Assembly (NCBI GenBank): GCA_030761205.1
Contig: JAULJL010000032.1
Coordinates: 9,119,134 to 9,183,133 of the forward strand
Source: Fremontodendron californicum
Taxonomy: Eukaryota > Streptophyta > Magnoliopsida > Malvales > Malvaceae
DNA length: 64,000 bases
Direction of reading: 5' to 3'
Both the position numbers and the translations under genes were made by a program. Shown here piece by piece: positions 48,890 through 60,065 of the stretch. Under the pieces are notes generated by a model. It had not been told where the DNA came from, made no database searches, and was given only the letters and a program-made list of their open reading frames with translations. Position 1 is the first letter of the stretch; each line of letters begins with the position of its first letter.

Positions 48890-51128
48890 TGTTGGGAAAT
48901 TCTATGCTACCTCGGGCTCATGCAACTACATGATAATCAAAGTGCAGCGGAAATAAAACAAAGAAGCACCCGAAGTACAACAGGATCTTAGGCTTGTTTT
49001 TGCATAGGTTTATAACATTCAAAAACAATTAAATCACCCATATGATTTAGAAGTTACCTACTTAAGATATCGTAACCTAAACTTGCATATCCTAATCTCG
49101 AATCCAAGATCTACAAAGCTTCAAACTTGTTGAATACCACAACAAGCACAATTGTCCTTCCTTTAGAGCTAGTCCACACGAACAGCTGATGGATCCTTCT
49201 CTAAGGTATGGCAATTGACTTGTGCTAGCAAGTTGATCCTAAGATCACAATCAAAAATCTATATTCTTGTGTCTTTCTCCCTTAATCAATCTCACTCAAC
49301 AAGGTGAAGAAGCGGCAAGGAGAACACCAAGGTAGGAGGAATTACGGCAAGCCTTAGGGAGCTTAGGGAGGCTGCGATTTCACTGTTTTGCTAGGTTAGA
49401 GTTCTCTTCTTGAAACCAAACTTTTTCTTAAGCAAAATCAGAATATCACAAATAGAATAGAGCTAGCTTGGGCGGCTACAACCTCTAAAATAGATTATAC
49501 AGTGGAGCACACCTTAATCCCTATCTCCCTATGCTTGGCCGGCTACCTGTAACTTGTTGCACAAGATTTTCATTAATCCACTTGGACTTAAATTATTTAA
49601 TTCTAAGATGGATCAATAGGCCCATTATATTATCTAATAATGATAATGGTCCAACAATCTTAATGCCTTAAGTTGGGCCAACCATCCTTAGTGGATAGTC
49701 CTAAATTAGAATAGTCGCTTTAGACCTTTTCTAATTTTGTCAGGCTTATTTACTGGATAGATTAATTTCTAAACGAAAGTGATTTAATTCTCAATTAAAT
49801 TTTCTTTCTCCTTATGAAACAATTCATGTCATTAATCTATTAATATCATCTCATGATATTATTCCAATATAGTATAGTCAATCGCAATTCACTTTGAACA
49901 TCTATATGTCAAAGTCGACTACTACACTAGATAAGACTTCTTGATTCCTCTTATCTTATTAAGACATTGTCCTTGGATTTCTCAATCTCAATTATGTCTT
50001 AATCCATCTCAATTGAACTTCTTCAATTGAGTCCTTAATATAGATCTTTTATTCCATTAAGTTTTACCTTAATAGAATACCATGTTTAATCCATACATAT
50101 CTGTTCTTATGTGTGTGACCCTCTAGGTTCCCAATATGTTGGCAATGATTATAAGTTAATCATATTAACTTGTTATCATAAATCAAGAGCGGGATCTAGC
50201 AACCCATCATGACCACCTAAATACTGTCAAGTCAGTGTGACCTTTTAGAACCTTTTAGCAACCAGCTTGTCAGTGTAATACGATCATTTCACCATATATC
50301 TCGGATAGCGCATGAGCATGGTGCAGTGTCTACTCATGATCAATCCATATTAGTTATTCATTACTTATGATTAACCTTATGAATTCAGAGAAACAACTTT
50401 CTCCTAAATCCATTATGCTTTGGTTAAAGACTTAATCAAGTTAATCGTAGTCAAGAACAAATGAGATATGTCTCAAATATCATAGGGAGTGGTGAATCCT
50501 CTCTGGATCACTCATTCATCTTCGTATGGTTCATGTCATACCCAATAACACTCTACTTTAAGCATTCTCGTGATTGGGACATGTTCGTGATGAAATCTAA
50601 GTATGACACTCTCCATACAAGATGACCTGGTATCACAAGTCTGAGGACTAATTTACACGACTGGTACTAAGAGAACATTATTATAGACACTAGAGTGATA
50701 TATTACCAAATGAAGTTCTCTTGGCGGGCCATGTTCAGCGAACTTGTTCAACAGACAAGCACCTATATGTTATCCCAAGTATCCCATACTTCAACCTGTA
50801 TGAGATCGGTTGCTTACTTCATAGGTAAGAAGGCTTAACATATACTAGTTTCTGAGCATTGCCAATGCCCCGTCTTGGCAATACGATGACCAGGAGCAAT
50901 TTGAGGAACAAGGCTTTGATGCATAAGGATCTCATAATTATAACTCTTTATAATTCATTTGCAAGGCCATTATGTTCCATGGGCTTCATCCGATTAGTAC
51001 TTAATAACTCCTTATTATTGTACTAACATGAAGGAAAACCTTGTATCACTATAATCATAGAGAATGGTCTGCATTATTGACTGTGTATCCCAAGCTCAAT
51101 CTGATTGGCTCTAGGGCATACACCAACA
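48890..51128 (-). mobile_element. 3' LTR of the TR-GAG copia element
   Basis: 2239 bp, plus strand TGTTGGGAAATTC to GGCATACACCAACA. Intact TG...CA ends. Confidence 0.92.
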
Positions 51129-51140
51129 ATCTCCCACTTG
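51129..51140 (-). promoter_or_regulatory. Polypurine tract of the TR-GAG copia element
   Basis: Minus strand CAAGTGGGAGAT abuts the 3' LTR start TGTTGGTG. Confidence 0.88.
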
Positions 51141-51977
51141 CACTAAGCCAATCACTAACGCATTTAGTGCCGAACTCTTTCGATTAGTAATTGTGTCTCT
51201 ACACGGACATTGCTTAAGTGCATCGAGAATATGCTTTGTCATATACATGATAATCTTATTATCAAGGTTAATAAATCGGATCACAACGAGACCTAGATTC
51301 CATTCATATGGCTTAGTTGTATCTTAAACAACTATTGGAATCTATTTGTTAGCTAGTAGCTAATGATCCAAATGTAACTCCTTTTGCAAGCCAAAACAAA
51401 AGAGTTAGTCTTAAAAACCTTTAATATAAACGTGCAATCTTTTCAAGTATGGAACGTTTCCTACTAATTGCATTTTTTTCCAAAACTGACAATTTATCAT
51501 AACATTTTATCATTCAAAAAGTTATTAATAACTCCCACAAAATCCTACATATGTAGATGTTAAGGGATTAATTCAATAACAATTCGAATTCCATATCACT
51601 AAGCTAAATGGTATTCAAAATACTTTGCAAGTTGTATAACATATAAGACTAAGTTATAGAACTATTCTATAACCGATTTATTTAAGAAGAAATTAAATAA
51701 GCATGGCATCCTATGCCAGCAAAACAATATGTTTTGAAAACATAAATAAAATATCCTCAACATTGGCCTATAATGCCAATGAAAACATCAAATATTTCTA
51801 AATAAATCCTAACTAAAAGTCTTATTAATAAACCCACAAGATCGGCAAGCTCTGATGTAGCATCAAACTCGGTTGCCATCTTCATGGTCCAGCTTCACTA
51901 CTCTTTCCTTTGGTCCCTACAATATGTCATACATATTTAGTACCAAATGATAGGTATCATATACCAAGAGGAGTGAA
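51141..51977 (-). other. Non-coding segment between gag and the polypurine tract
   Basis: About 840 bp where a normal copia element would hold ~3.5 kb of pol. No pol motif seen on the minus strand and no long frame. Confidence 0.7.
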
Positions 51978-52834
51978 TCAGATTATACCTGAAGTTGAAA
52001 CTCCTTTAAGCTTCTTTCCGTTGTTAGATTCAAGGTACTTCTTGCAATTGTGCCTCCAATGACCAGTTTTCCCACAATGGAAGCAAGCTTTGTTAGCATT
52101 GTCCTTATCTTTTGCTTCCTTTGCAACACCATCATTAGGCTTCAAACTCTTTGAAGCAGGAGGTACATCCCATCTAGTCTTCCTTTTCTTCTTACCTTTC
52201 GGTTTAGACGAAGAGACTAAATGGACAGATGACTTGTTCTTAACAATGGTTTGCTCGGCCTTTGTGAGCATATTTAATAACCTAGAAAGCGTTGCCTCCA
52301 AGTGGTTCATATTGAAGTTCAACACAAACTACGAATAGCTCTCAGGCAGTGAAGAAAGAATTAGATCCACGCTTAGATCATGATCCATAACCCATCCAAT
52401 CTGCTCTAATTGGGTAATATACCCTATCATCTTAAGCACATGAGGCCTCACTGGGCTTTCCTCTGATATCTTTGTTTGGAACAATTCCTTTGAGATGTCA
52501 AATCTCTCAGTGCGATTCTCTTTAGCGAACAGTTCTCTAAGGTTAAGGATGATATCTTGAGCATTCATAGCCTCATGCTGCTTTTGGAGATCGGGTGCCA
52601 TACTAGCCAACATCACACATGTTGCTTGTACGAGATCATCTCTATGAACTCTATAGGCCACCCTTTCTTCCTCAGTTGCATCAGCAGCAGGCTCATCTGG
52701 GATGTGCTCATCAAGAACATAAGCTTTCTTTTCCTATGTCAAGACAATCTTAACATTGTGAACCAATCAACGAAGTTCGGTCCAATTAACTTATTAGCAT
52801 CAAGTATGCTTCTCAGTGATAATGCATTTTTCAT
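51978..52834 (-). pseudogene. Copia gag (UBN2-type) with zinc knuckle, three lesions
   Basis: Minus strand from ATG at 52834: SILDANKLIGPNFVDWF type start, then a 1-base frameshift near 52750, TAG at 52736-52734 where Gln is usual, then a long open stretch (52661-52332; RVHRDDLVQATCVMLASMAP, ITQLEQIGWVMDHDLS, LILSSLPESYS), TAG at 52331-52329, and the C-terminal half (NFNMNHLEATLSRLLNML) ending with a CCHC knuckle CFHCGKTGHWRHNC (C-x2-C-x4-H-x4-C). It ends at 51978. Gag forms the particle and binds element RNA. It is the only protein of the element, and if it worked before these mutations pol must have come in trans. Confidence 0.88.
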
Positions 52835-55153
52835 TTTAGCGTTTATATCCTACATGAATCAAAACAATTAACAATCAATAAATAGCAAGTAGCAATAATT
52901 TATGTCAGGATTTAGTACTTAAATGATTATTCTCATTATTTTAACAAAATAATAGCCCTCTACTACTATTTCGAGAAATTTAACTCTTAAACTTCTTAAT
53001 GAGCTAGGATCCATTTCATTCTAGCATAACCTTGAGTGACTCAACAAGCTATGTTGAAACTAATTGAGTAGGTAACATAGTTTACCAATTACATCTCTAT
53101 GCAACTCCTAGATCCAGTTAGGTGACAACTCTTTGCCTAAATACATCATATGCATTTCGCCTAACTTTGCCTCTAAATGTCATGTGATCAAGTTTGACGC
53201 ATCCGGATTACATAACACTTAGTTGAGTAAGACCCACCTTCTATAACTCAAACATGTTCGTACATAAGTTTGACCTTGAGTGACTTAACAAGCCTCCGAA
53301 TGGAAGAACTCTGGTTATTTTGTTATGATGTTGAAAGGCAACTTATCATGCGTAACATGGACTCAATATAATTTAATGAGGGATTTCATTTAACTTTTAT
53401 ATAGGTCTCATTGATTACATAATTGATTGACATGCATAGCATTCATTCAATTACATACATCGCATATACATAATTCAAAATAAATCTATCACATGCAATC
53501 TACTAGGAGATTATGGACTTTATACTAATCTAGTTTCCTCGAGCCATTAGGAAACTAGTCGGTCGAATTCCTAGGGGATACCATACATAGTCTTCGAAAG
53601 CTTTGTTGGTAATCTCCTTGGTCACTTCTTCTTGGTGCCTCATCTCCTTACAAACTTGGAATTTACATAAATTCTACTTCCTATCCCAAATATAAATCTA
53701 TAAAGAATATAAGAGTTACATTTCTTTATCAGAAACCTCGAGTTACATTCGGAGGGAGTTAGATGAGAAGAGAATTTACAACTCCGGAATGAAAAAGAGA
53801 AGGCAGGGTGCGCAGACCCTATTTATATAATACCAATAAGAAAATTCAACCATACATTCCCTAGTCATACTAAGGTCTAGTCCATAACCATCCTTCATGC
53901 ATACATAATCATATTATAAGCATGAAATAAAACATGCATAGTTAATATCACCTGGTGATCTTGTGTACTATTTGCATAAAATGTCACCAAACAAATTTGA
54001 GACAATTTATCAAATCATTCTAGCAATTTCGGTTCCAACTATTAAAACACTTTTAATAACATCTTAACAATTAAGAAAGCTATCTTGAAAACGGACTTTA
54101 CCTAACTTTTAGGTTGCTTGTCTTAATTAGGACAAAACATTCTAGCATGCTCAAAATCCTAAACCTTTTAGGACTTCTATTTTTTGTCTTATACCAGATC
54201 TTTAATTTTGCAATCAATCCTAACTCTTTAGGAACTTAAAGTCTCATTAGGTAATTCTTACCTAATCATACTACATGTTTCTCTTAACCTTTAGGATTCA
54301 CACTCCCACTAGGAAACACTTTCCTTGTTGGAGTAGGACTCTAACTCTTAGTGTCCTAGGCGCAGGCAATCTCTTTGGCCATCGAATGGACGCTGCCAGC
54401 CTGTGATTAGACTATTGTATGCCATCTACAGTGGCTACTGGATGCCCTAAAAGAGCTTAATGGCCGCCCCTTTCAGCTGCACACAATTCGGCAACAATTG
54501 CCTCCTTGGTATGGCGGTTCGGCCAACTTGTTTACAGCAACTATTGCCGCTTTGTCCAGTCATGTTCCATGCCTAAACCAGCCATCATAGATGAACCATA
54601 TTCACCTTAGATGCTGTCCAAAACTCCTAGCAAACATGTGGAACGTTTCCACACTCATGCTTGAATTTTATGGCATGCAAACACCTATAAAATAGTCCAA
54701 AAATTTTCAGCATTGTAGTATCAACGTTTCATGTCCAAAAACAACTTTGCTTAAACGTTTTAAGCTCAAACCAATTTTGTAACTTCAATGGCAGCATATA
54801 ATATAAAATTTCCAGATCTAAAACATCTATAAAATCAATTTTATATTATCTCCAAATCAGCTTACAAAACTTGACTAAAAACTATGTTTTTGACATCAAA
54901 AACTTGTCGGGTTTACTAAGACATGTCATGGCTTTAATCCTTGTTGATTAAAATAATTTTAATCTATCGTTTAAACAATTATAAACATGATTAAAGTCAT
55001 TATATAGCTGCTATCCACATTTAACAAAATAAAGAAAATAATATTTCTTTTAAACATAGGAACCGAAATCATGCCAAAATCAATACACAACACTTTAACT
55101 TGTATATCACCAAGAATTGACACGCATAAACCTCATGTAAACAACATAAACTT
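52835..55153 (-). other. Long leader between primer-binding site and gag
   Basis: About 2.3 kb with no recognisable protein in any frame and no strong repeat. Unusually long for copia, where gag normally starts close to the PBS. GGCCGCCCCTTTCAGCTGC lies in a GC-richer patch at 54360-54560. Confidence 0.6.
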
Positions 55154-55166
55154 GGCTCTGATACCA
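55154..55166 (-). promoter_or_regulatory. Primer-binding site, initiator tRNA-Met type
   Basis: Minus strand TGGTATCAGAGCC, one base inside the 5' LTR end (55168). Complement of the initiator tRNA-Met 3' end, usual for copia. Confidence 0.92.
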
Positions 55167-55167
55167 C

Positions 55168-57409
55168 TGTTGGGAAATTCTATGCTACCTCGGGCTCATG
55201 CAGAAACATGATAATCAAAGTGCAGCGAAAATAAAACAAAGAAGCACTCGAAGTACAACAGGATCTTAGGCTTGTGTTTGCATAGGTTTGTAACATTCAA
55301 AAACAATTAAATCACCCATATGATTTAGAAGTTACCTACTTAAGATATCGTAACCTTAACTTGTAGATCCTAATCTTGAATCCAACATCTACAAATCTTC
55401 AAACTCGTTCAAGACCACAAGAAGCACAATTGTCCTTCCTCTAGAGCTAGTCCACACGAACAGCTGATGGATTCTTCTTTAAGGTATGGCGATTCACTTG
55501 TGCTAGCAAGTTGATCCTAAGATCACAATCAAAAGATCTATATTCATGTGTCTTTCTTCCTTAATCGATCTCACTCAACAAGGTAAAGAAGCAGCAAGGA
55601 GAACACCAAGGTAGGAGGAATTGCGGCAAGCCTTAGGGAGCTTAGGGAGGCTGCGATTTCATTGTTTTGCTAGGTTAGAGTTCTCTTCTTGAAACCAAAC
55701 TTTTTCTTAAGCAAAATAAGAATATCACAAATAGAATAGAGCTAGCTTGGGTGGCTACAACCTCTAAAATAGATTATATAGTGGCGCACACCCTAATCCC
55801 TATCTCCATATGCTTGGCCGGCCACCTGTAACTTGTTGCACAAGATTTTCATTAAACCACTTGGACTTAAACTATTTGATTCTAAGATGGACCAATAGGC
55901 CCATTATATTATCTAATAATGATAATGGTCCCAACAATCTTAATGCCTTAAGTTGGGCCAACCATCCTTAGTGGACAGTCCTAAATTAGAATAGTCGCTT
56001 TGGACCCTTTCTAATTTTGTCATGCTTATTTATTGGATAGATTAATTTCTAAACGAAAGTAATTTAATTCTCAATTAAATTTTCTTTCTCCTCATGAAAC
56101 AGTCCATGTCATTAATCTATTAATATCATCTCATGATATTATTCCATTATAGTATAGTCAATCGCAATTCACTTTGCACATCTATATGTCAAAGTCGACT
56201 ATTACACTAGATAAGACTTCTTGATTCCTCTTATCTTATTAAGACATTGTCCTTGGATTTCTCAATCTCAATTATGTCTTAATCCATCTCAATTGAACTT
56301 CTTCAATTGAGTCCTTAATATAGATCTTTTGTTCCGTTAAGTTTTACCTTAATAGAATACCATGTTTAATCCATACATATATGTTCTTATGTGTGTGACC
56401 CTCTAGGTTCCCAATATGTTGGCAATGATTATAAGTTAATCATATTAACTTGTTGTTATCATAGATCAAGAGCGGGATCTAGTAATCCATCATGACCACC
56501 CAAATACTGTGAAGTCAGCGTGACCTTTTAGAACCTTTCAGCAACCAGCTTGTCAGTGTAATACGATCCTTTCACCATGTATCCCGGATAGCACATGAGC
56601 ATGGTGCAGTGTCTACTCATGATCAATCCATATTAGTTCTTCGCAACTTATGATTAACCTTATGAATTCAGAGAAACAACTTTCTCCTAAATCCATTATG
56701 TTTTGGCCAAAGACTTAATCAAGTTAATCGTAGTCAAGAACAAATGAGATCTGTCTCCAATATCACTGGGAGTGGTGAATCCTCTCTGGATCACTCATTC
56801 ATCTTCGTATGATTCATGTCATACCCAATAACACCCTACTTTAAGCATCCTCATGATTGGGACTCGTTCGTGATGAAATCTAAGTATGACACTCTCCATA
56901 CAAGATGACCTAGTATCACAAGTCTGAGGACTAATTTAACGACTGGTACTAAGAGAACATTATCATAGACACTAGAGGATATATTACCAAATGAAGTTCT
57001 CTAGGCGAGCCATGTTCAGTGAACTTGTTCAACAGACAAGCACCTATATGTTATCCTAAGTATCCCATACTTCAACCTGTATAAGATCGGTTGCTTACTT
57101 CATAAGTAAGAAGGCTTAACATATACTAGTCTTTGAGCATTGCCAATGCCCCGTCTTGGCAATACGATGACCATGAACAGTTTGAGGAACAAGGCTTTGA
57201 TGCATAAGGATCTCATAATTCTAACTCTTTATAATTCCTTTGCAAGGCCATTATGTTCCATAGGCTTCATCCGATTAGTACTTAATAACTCCTTATTATT
57301 GTACTAACATGAAGGAAAACCTTGTATCACTATAATCACAGCTAAAGGTATGCATTATTCTCTGTGCATCCAAAGCTCAATCTGATTGGCTCTAGGGCAT
57401 ACACCAATA
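55168..57409 (-). mobile_element. 5' LTR of the TR-GAG copia element
   Basis: 2242 bp. Its outer end reads ACACCAATA where the partner LTR has ACACCAACA, one substitution. Putative TATA box TATATAA on the minus strand at 55774-55780. Confidence 0.9.
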
Positions 57410-57414
57410 ATTAG

Positions 57415-58535
57415 GATTATAACCAAGGCCAAACAACCATCCATTATTGATGTTCCAAGAGAACATACCCTTAGTGAACCAATTTGAGCCTACATTCAAT
57501 AAGCTATTTCTTTGGTAACCATATATTACACCTAGCCTAAATACATTTATATTTTTACCCTTGTTCTAAAGATAGACTAGAATGCTTGAGACATATTGCA
57601 AAAACAAGGGTTACTTTTTGAAATTTTGGGTTAGAACAAAAGATAAGTGTGCGGGAGGAGAATGGCAAAAGTCAAGAGAAAAAGAAAAGGGAACATTGTA
57701 AAAATACATTCACGTAAAAAAAATTAAATCATCTCTTGAACTTCTAGTTAAAGAAAAGAAAAAGAATGTTACAAGGTTTGTTAGAATGAAGCAAAGGCTC
57801 AACATGAAATATTCAACCTATGTGTTTATGTACTTCCATGAATTATTGAGAAAGTTTTATTTGCAAAATCTTATTCTGTCTCTAAATTATATGAAATCTT
57901 TGGAACCTTTGTGATATCTTTTCATTTTGATTCTTTAACCATATTATTACCCCCTGGCCCTATTACAACCTTGAATAAAGACCTCTTGATTTATAAAGTT
58001 GCATGATCTAAATAGTGGACAATAGGTGGACAAGCAAGCATATGGTAGAACTGTTTTCATGAGATTGATTGAGTGTAAACACTTTACCACTACTTTAAAG
58101 AGTGAAAATCATGAGAGTATCCCAAGTGAGAAGTTGAGATTAAGTTTGAATATGCACTATTTTGATTGAAATATGTCATGTTAATATTGGCTTAACTCAA
58201 ACTATTTACATTCAAACATGATTTTTTTATGAAATTCTTTGAAGTATTGATTAGTTTATATAACCTATCCATTGATTTTCTTTAATTTAAATTGAAAAGA
58301 TTAGTTGTAATTATTATTATTATTTTTTTTTTATGTTTTCAATGTTTGTGGGTATCGTTCTAGTAAACCCTCACGAGACTAAACTCGTCCACTAGGGACA
58401 CCTAGGGTTTAAGGCTTGTATCACATGCTAAGTGCCACCGTGATTTCCTACGAAAGTGGATTAGATTAGATTTTCTTAAATTTTGTTTTATTTTGTTTTG
58501 CTCAAGGACTAGCAAAAGCTAAGTGTAGGGGTATT
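57415..58535 (+). mobile_element. Athila-like 3' non-coding region, right half, with polypurine tract
   Basis: Continues from 48889 after the copia element and its second ATTAG. No frame longer than background. Contains CCTCACGAGACTAAACTCG and CACTAGGGACACCTAGGG (58370-58410). AAGTGTAGGGGTATT at 58521-58535 is the polypurine tract directly before LTR-C. Confidence 0.75.
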
Positions 58536-60065
58536 TGATAAGCTCATAAAATATACATTTTATGCCTTTCTACCTTTAGTTTTTGTTATGTTTTCGATCT
58601 TTATCTTGTTTACTTATATTATATTTTTGAATTATAGGTATATTTAAAAGAATGAAGTCAAAAGATGTCAATAATTATGGTAAAGAGCTTACAAAGTCAC
58701 AATCAATAGATGGAAGAAGACTTGGGAGTTAAAAAGACCAAATTCTTAGTGCTAGATGATCATGCAGATTTGACCTCTGGAGCTTGTTGCTAAGAAATCA
58801 TTATGTTAAGTTCATTATTTGAAGAAAATTCCTCTTGACTTTTGAAGCTGACTTGAATACCTTTCCAACGATAGTTTACACGCCTAAATCGAACAACGAA
58901 TGGTCATCCAAATCAGCCGACGAAGTGCGAGACAGTGCATCAGTCGCGAAACCGAAGTCAGCAAGCAAAAGTTACAAGTCAGCCCACTTGGCGCCGTGGC
59001 GCCAACCTTATTGCCTCCAAAACCGAGAAAAACCATAAAACTCGTAAAACTTGCCTATTTTGCACTCTTTTGCCTCTTAGCTTCCTTGATCAGCAAGAAA
59101 GGGTTTCTAAAACCAAAAAGCTCTATAAATTCCATCTTTTGAGCCATAAATGATCATTATCTTTTGGGGAGACTCAAGGATCATCATTCTTCTTCTTCTC
59201 CATTCTTTTATTTTCCTTTTAGTTTTATGTATATATTATCTATGCCTATGCTAGGCTAAACTTCTCTTTGGTTAAGGGTGATTTCAAAGCCCTAGACATG
59301 TTTTGTAATTAATTTTTAGATTTTATTTATCATTGGTTTTCTATTAAAGTTGCTTATGTTCTTCTATAAGAATTGTTCATGATGTTGTCTTAATTTGTTT
59401 AGGTTGCAAACTAGATATATCTTGATAATTATTTATTGCTAGTTTAGGAGTCTTGATCCGTGTAATTGTCTTGATTTCCTATTCAATAGTAGCAATTTGT
59501 AATTCATGATTATGTTGGATTTTCGGGAATTGCAATGTGGAACATAACTTACGTTGAACAATCCAAGCTTACGTGTTTGTTGCTTAGATCAACCTATCTT
59601 TCTCATCATAAAGCTGTTATCAAATTGAATTTATAGAGCTTATTCTAGGTTTTTTTATAATTAGAGATTAAATAGAGAGCTTATTCTATTTAACGACAAA
59701 CTAAGGAAAGATTGGGGTAGCAGAGTTTATTGTTATCTATGGTTGATAATTTTGATAGTTAATTGATGTTGATAGATCTGAAATTTATTCTCGATGATGT
59801 CTAGTGGTGGAGAAGAAACCTTAACCATATTTCTCTTATATTTGATTTCATCTTATTTACTTGTTTTCTACTTTTCTTGTTTCATTTACTTTTAAACTAT
59901 TTCAAAAATCCCCATTTACTTTGTTTTCTTTGAATCTAAGTTATAAAATAATAAATTTTAAACTAAAACCCAATATCTGTGGATTCGACCCTTGCATGCT
60001 ACTCTAGTATAATTGATCATATTAATTGCAAGGTTTAATAAAGTTGCACTCTTTTGGGTGCATCA
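58536..60065 (+). mobile_element. Athila-like LTR-C (3' LTR)
   Basis: TGATAAGCTC to GGGTGCATCA, 1530 bp. Keeps TATAAAT at 59124-59130. Carries the near-perfect palindrome TTGGCGCC-GT-GGCGCCAA at 58988-59005, which resembles the start of the family's own PBS. Confidence 0.88.

Larger units (their letters stand above)
48890..57409 (-). mobile_element. Complete copia TR-GAG element (8.52 kb) nested in the Athila-like element
   Basis: Flanked by a perfect ATTAG duplication (48885-48889, 57410-57414). Minus-strand element: 5' LTR 55168-57409, primer-binding site 55154-55166, gag 52834-51978, polypurine tract 51140-51129, 3' LTR 51128-48890. The internal domain is only 4.04 kb and has gag but no protease, integrase, RT or RNase H. 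This is the layout of terminal-repeat retrotransposons with a GAG domain (TR-GAG). The LTRs differ by a few percent by eye, so it is a fairly young insertion. The solo LTR at 22687-24953 and the fragment at 20796-21405 belong to the same family. Confidence 0.92.
45388..60065 (+). mobile_element. Athila-like Ty3 element, gag-only, split by a nested copia element
   Basis: 5' LTR-B (45388-46940), primer-binding site (46947), gag remnant (47075-48081), non-coding 3' region (48082-48889 and 57415-58518), polypurine tract and 3' LTR-C (58536-60065). Removing the copia insertion (48890-57409 plus one ATTAG) leaves ~3.07 kb of internal sequence and ~6.1 kb in total, against >10 kb for complete Athila elements. 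No pol or env is present. LTR-B and LTR-C are alike (about 95% by eye) and form a pair. Flanking bases (GTATT left, ATGAT right) do not match, because the left side has been rearranged with LTR-A. Confidence 0.82.

Noticed and set aside
52557..52871. 104-codon plus-strand frame
   Set aside because: Antisense to the copia gag on the minus strand.
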